Source of the DNA: an uncultured Verrucomicrobia subdivision 3 bacterium
Lineage (GTDB): Bacteria > Verrucomicrobiota > Verrucomicrobiae > Limisphaerales > UBA11358
Assembly (NCBI GenBank): GCA_903921455.1
Contig: CAIXPZ010000284.1
Coordinates: 1 to 26,537, forward strand
Length of the DNA stretch: 26,537 nt
Direction of reading: 5' to 3'
In this document: positions 25,201 through 26,537 of the stretch, piece after piece
Layout: the number at the start of each line of letters is the position of its first letter
How positions within the stretch are numbered: the stretch's first letter is position 1
Position numbers and translations under genes: made by a program
Notes under the pieces: model-generated
What the model was told of the DNA's origin: nothing
Databases searched by the model: none
The model's input: only the letters and a program-made list of their open reading frames with translations

Positions 25201-26537
25201 TCAAAGTGTTGGTTCCAATCGGGGCAACGCCTCCCACCACGACGGTGTTGGTATAGACATTGCCGCCGGCGGACACCAGCGCCAGCGCGGAAGACCCGCC
25301 AATGGGCGCAGCGTTAAGGGTCACTGAACTGATCGGACTGCCTCCGGGCGTGGCCGTGGCGGTGATGGTGACCGCGCCAAAATGAGTCGTTGCTGCCGGG
25401 CTGAGGCTCGCCGTCAGGGTTGGCGGTGCGCCGGCGTAGGTGGAGGTCAGATCCACCGTGATGGTGCCGAGGGCGGTGTTGTAATGGACGGTCGCCACAT
25501 AGAAGGTGTTGCCAACGATATTGGTGCTGTGGAAGGGGTTTCCGGAGATGCCGCCACTGACCTTCGCCGCCGACACGATGGTCAGGTTGGTAGCGTTGTT
25601 TCTCAATCCGGTGGTGTCAAGGGTGAGATCCAGATTGGCGGGGTCAAAAACCGGGGTGGCGCTGCTCAAGGCGATTTGATCCGCCGTCGAACCGGTCGGG
25701 ACACGAATCTTCAGCTGGCTGCCGGCGTTGAAGGTGGGCGCGGTGGCATTGGCCAGCGTGAGCGTGCTGACACTGCCGCCGAATTGAGACGGCGCGATGA
25801 CACCATTGTTTTGCACCGTCACCGTGCCGTTGATGATGCCCGAGCCGCCGAGGGTGCCGCCAGCCGTGCCGTCCACCGTCACTGCGCTGGAGTTCGTCAA
25901 CGAGCCGGGGCTGTTGACCAGTAATGTGCCGTTGCTCACAATGGTCGATCCGGAATAGGTGTTCGTGCCGGAAAGAATCCAAGTGCCGGCGTCAACCTTC
26001 GCCAGCCGGAGCGGGCCGGTGGCCGAGTTGTCCTTGATGATGCCCTGAATTTGGTTGGCCGCCCCCGTGTAGTTGCCGCCCAAGGTGAGCGGGTTGGTCA
26101 CGGTCGCGCCGCTCTGCGCCACGATAAAAGGGCTGGCGGTGAAAACTAAGGGACCGCTGCCGTTGTTCCTAATCACGCCGCCACCGGTGTTGGCACCGCT
26201 GCTTCCCACATAAGCTACGCGATTATTGGTATTCCCGACGCCCGTGTAGTTGAAAATGCCGCTATTGGCGCCATTGCCCAACTGAAACTGAAGTGCGGTG
26301 CCCATCGAGCAAGCGACGCCGCTGTTGGCAATCGTGCTGACATTCAAAGTCCCCCAGGAAACTTTCGTAATGTTTCGATAGGCGTTGGTGGGACATGATA
26401 GGGTCCAATTGGCACCATTCCACACTTGCACGGTGAGCGTCGAGGCGGGCGTATCGGTGATACAGCATTGAAAATCATTCGCGCCCGCGTAGGAGCCGGC
26501 GAGGTTAAGACCGGGGCTGGCGGCGCTTGAAGTGTTC
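22289..26537 (-). CDS. Giant secreted PATR/Ig-like/right-handed beta-helix protein, 5' end beyond window
   Basis: The frame is open from the stop at 22289-22291 to the right edge with no stop codon. The GTG at 26431 is therefore only the first internal start-like codon and the true start lies outside. PATR motifs occur near 26030-25890 ([20 protein letters not shown]), 24775-24690 and 24315-24205 ([16 protein letters not shown]). An Ig-like unit lies at about 25430-25130. A second passenger-type opening ([17 protein letters not shown], then [10 protein letters not shown]) lies at about 25135-25020. From about 24020 ([14 protein letters not shown]) to about 22620 there is a right-handed parallel beta-helix of the pectin-lyase-like fold, with NNVI/YNYSHDN-type coils and [11 protein letters not shown]. 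This fold hosts polysaccharide lyases and some glycosidases. The C-terminal domain (22555-22289: [12 protein letters not shown], ending NEFYRLVYP) is a known Verrucomicrobiota tail. Probable glycan-cleaving or glycan-binding protein; no family assigned. Confidence 0.9.
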   Translation of the reverse strand, partial: NTSSAASPGLNLAGSYAGANDFQCCITDTPASTLTVQVWNGANWTLSCPTNAYRNITKVSWGTLNVSTIANSGVACSMGTALQFQLGNGANSGIFNYTGVGNTNNRVAYVGSSGANTGGGVIRNNGSGPLVFTASPFIVAQSGATVTNPLTLGGNYTGAANQIQGIIKDNSATGPLRLAKVDAGTWILSGTNTYSGSTIVSNGTLLVNSPGSLTNSSAVTVDGTAGGTLGGSGIINGTVTVQNNGVIAPSQFGGSVSTLTLANATAPTFNAGSQLKIRVPTGSTADQIALSSATPVFDPANLDLTLDTTGLRNNATNLTIVSAAKVSGGISGNPFHSTNIVGNTFYVATVHYNTALGTITVDLTSTYAGAPPTLTASLSPAATTHFGAVTITATATPGGSPISSVTLNAAPIGGSSALALVSAGGNVYTNTVVVGGVAPIGTNTLTVTALDPYLSASTNVYLTVIATNRIWNGASLASANWSDTTNWVGNVGPGTGDGVIFAGTTQLSPVMDGNYSVASITFDPTAGGFTLGTGSSTLTLAGGGVTNNSANLQTINTPVVLVGTEIFNTASNNIVLQQVVSGTNGSLTATGNGNLEIVAQATYKGTTTINGGSLTVDSKIHTQGGGPVTINSGGVLILPSGAIGFGWGGSLGQIAVNGPGLIINGGTISQSGFGNPQTVGGAGRQFTIGALGATLESAYPGQTFSIGFRYDYAPVLTSTAGGNLTLTGIGNGVLDYVLPGTGGLIKNGSGTWTLTQTNTYTGITMVNGGTLEFVNPAFARTSTVLITNGATLQLDQAITNIVAGLVLNGVSQAPGLYDSATGAPYITGSGALLVTGPGPFNYYVDSVGGNDANTGISISQAWQSLTNVNANAFGPGDNILFKAGDTWSGQLHPLGSGNTNGQVTIDRYGSGAKPVISGGGISGGAVYLQNQQYWSINNLDVNNSGSGTNNPVKQGIYIENDSAGTLNSIYVSNCYIHDVSGVMTNYMDSKMSGGIVFNIKASNTNVPSNWHDVRIVNNVITNVASQGILLRSLYISKPWDPVLNYGAGYGIYYPSTNVLIANNVLGSIAGDGIVTWCCHGALVQSNYCQQANNNTLGQGHVAIWPYISENCVFQYNEVCQTQTKVDGMAFDFDAGNQNCIYQYNYSHDNQGGFLNMCSTANANGNIARYNISQNDGCLAGSRVFTIAQPGNHNNSVYNNTIYVSSNNPVVFQDDGGGSSNSLIYFYNNIFINQGTGSVTTPAGCVFDYNLYYGNGSIASDTHKILSNPQLVSAGSGTYGLGSVAGYKLTSGSPAIGAGVLIANNGGLDYWGNAVSSVTNPDMGADNALTGPSVNTTPTNILYSVSGSGSSMSLNLSWPTDHIGWRLLVQTNNLSKGVSGNTNDWATYAGGYQTTNKVSIPIVQTTRNEFYRLVYP

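Noticed and set aside
1..26537. tRNA, rRNA, riboswitch, integrase or attachment sites
   Set aside because: None seen; coding density is near complete and gaps are short.

Overview
The window looks like a piece of a Verrucomicrobiota chromosome (Pedosphaera/Limisphaera-like, or a close PVC relative). This is inferred from several features: autotransporter-associated beta-strand repeat (PATR) proteins, multiple Cys-type sulfatases, a prepilin-like protein with an H-x9-DG tail, and the C-terminal domain ending in FYRL found on two giant secreted proteins. No rRNA or other taxonomic marker is present. Every gene I can support is on the minus strand, so transcription runs from right to left. Spacing is tight from 22289 down to 950 (gaps of about 1 to 80 bases and one 4-base ATGA overlap), consistent with one long operon or a few overlapping units.

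Layout in transcription order: (1) 26537-22289, a giant PATR/Ig-like/right-handed beta-helix protein whose start lies beyond the right edge; (2) 22221-21397, a prepilin-like protein; (3) 21326-21048, a small secreted, probably truncated ORF; (4) 20975-15030, a 1981-residue protein with PATR region, two MBG-like repeats, a large unassigned core, an FN3 domain and an FYRL tail; (5) 14991-13396, sulfatase; (6) 13315-12341, alpha/beta hydrolase; (7) 12339-10762, sulfatase; (8) 10743-9298, sulfatase; (9) 9264-6619, GH2 glycosidase with an F5/8-like C-terminus; (10) 6555-4285, GH95 alpha-L-fucosidase or alpha-L-galactosidase; (11) 4288-950, a 1112-residue Tat-signal protein homologous to the core of gene 4. 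After a 311-base gap, (12) another PATR protein starts at 638 and runs off the left edge.

The natural reading is a secreted saccharolytic locus against a sulfated, probably acylated glycan containing fucose (or L-galactose) and a beta-linked sugar. Three sulfatases would remove sulfate, the esterase-like hydrolase acyl groups, GH95 alpha-L-fucose or alpha-L-galactose, and GH2 beta-linked residues. The beta-helix protein and the unassigned A/B pair are candidates for backbone cleavage. No transporter, SusC/D pair, regulator, sulfatase-maturating enzyme or fucose catabolic gene is in the window.

The most interesting element is the A/B pair (genes 11 and 4). It is a roughly 1070-residue architecture I cannot place in a known enzyme family, duplicated so that the copies bracket the desulfation/glycosidase cassette. 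One copy is predicted to leave by Tat as a plain enzyme-like protein. The other sits between adhesive or surface-type modules behind a non-Tat signal. This is my best candidate for an undescribed polysaccharide-active family.
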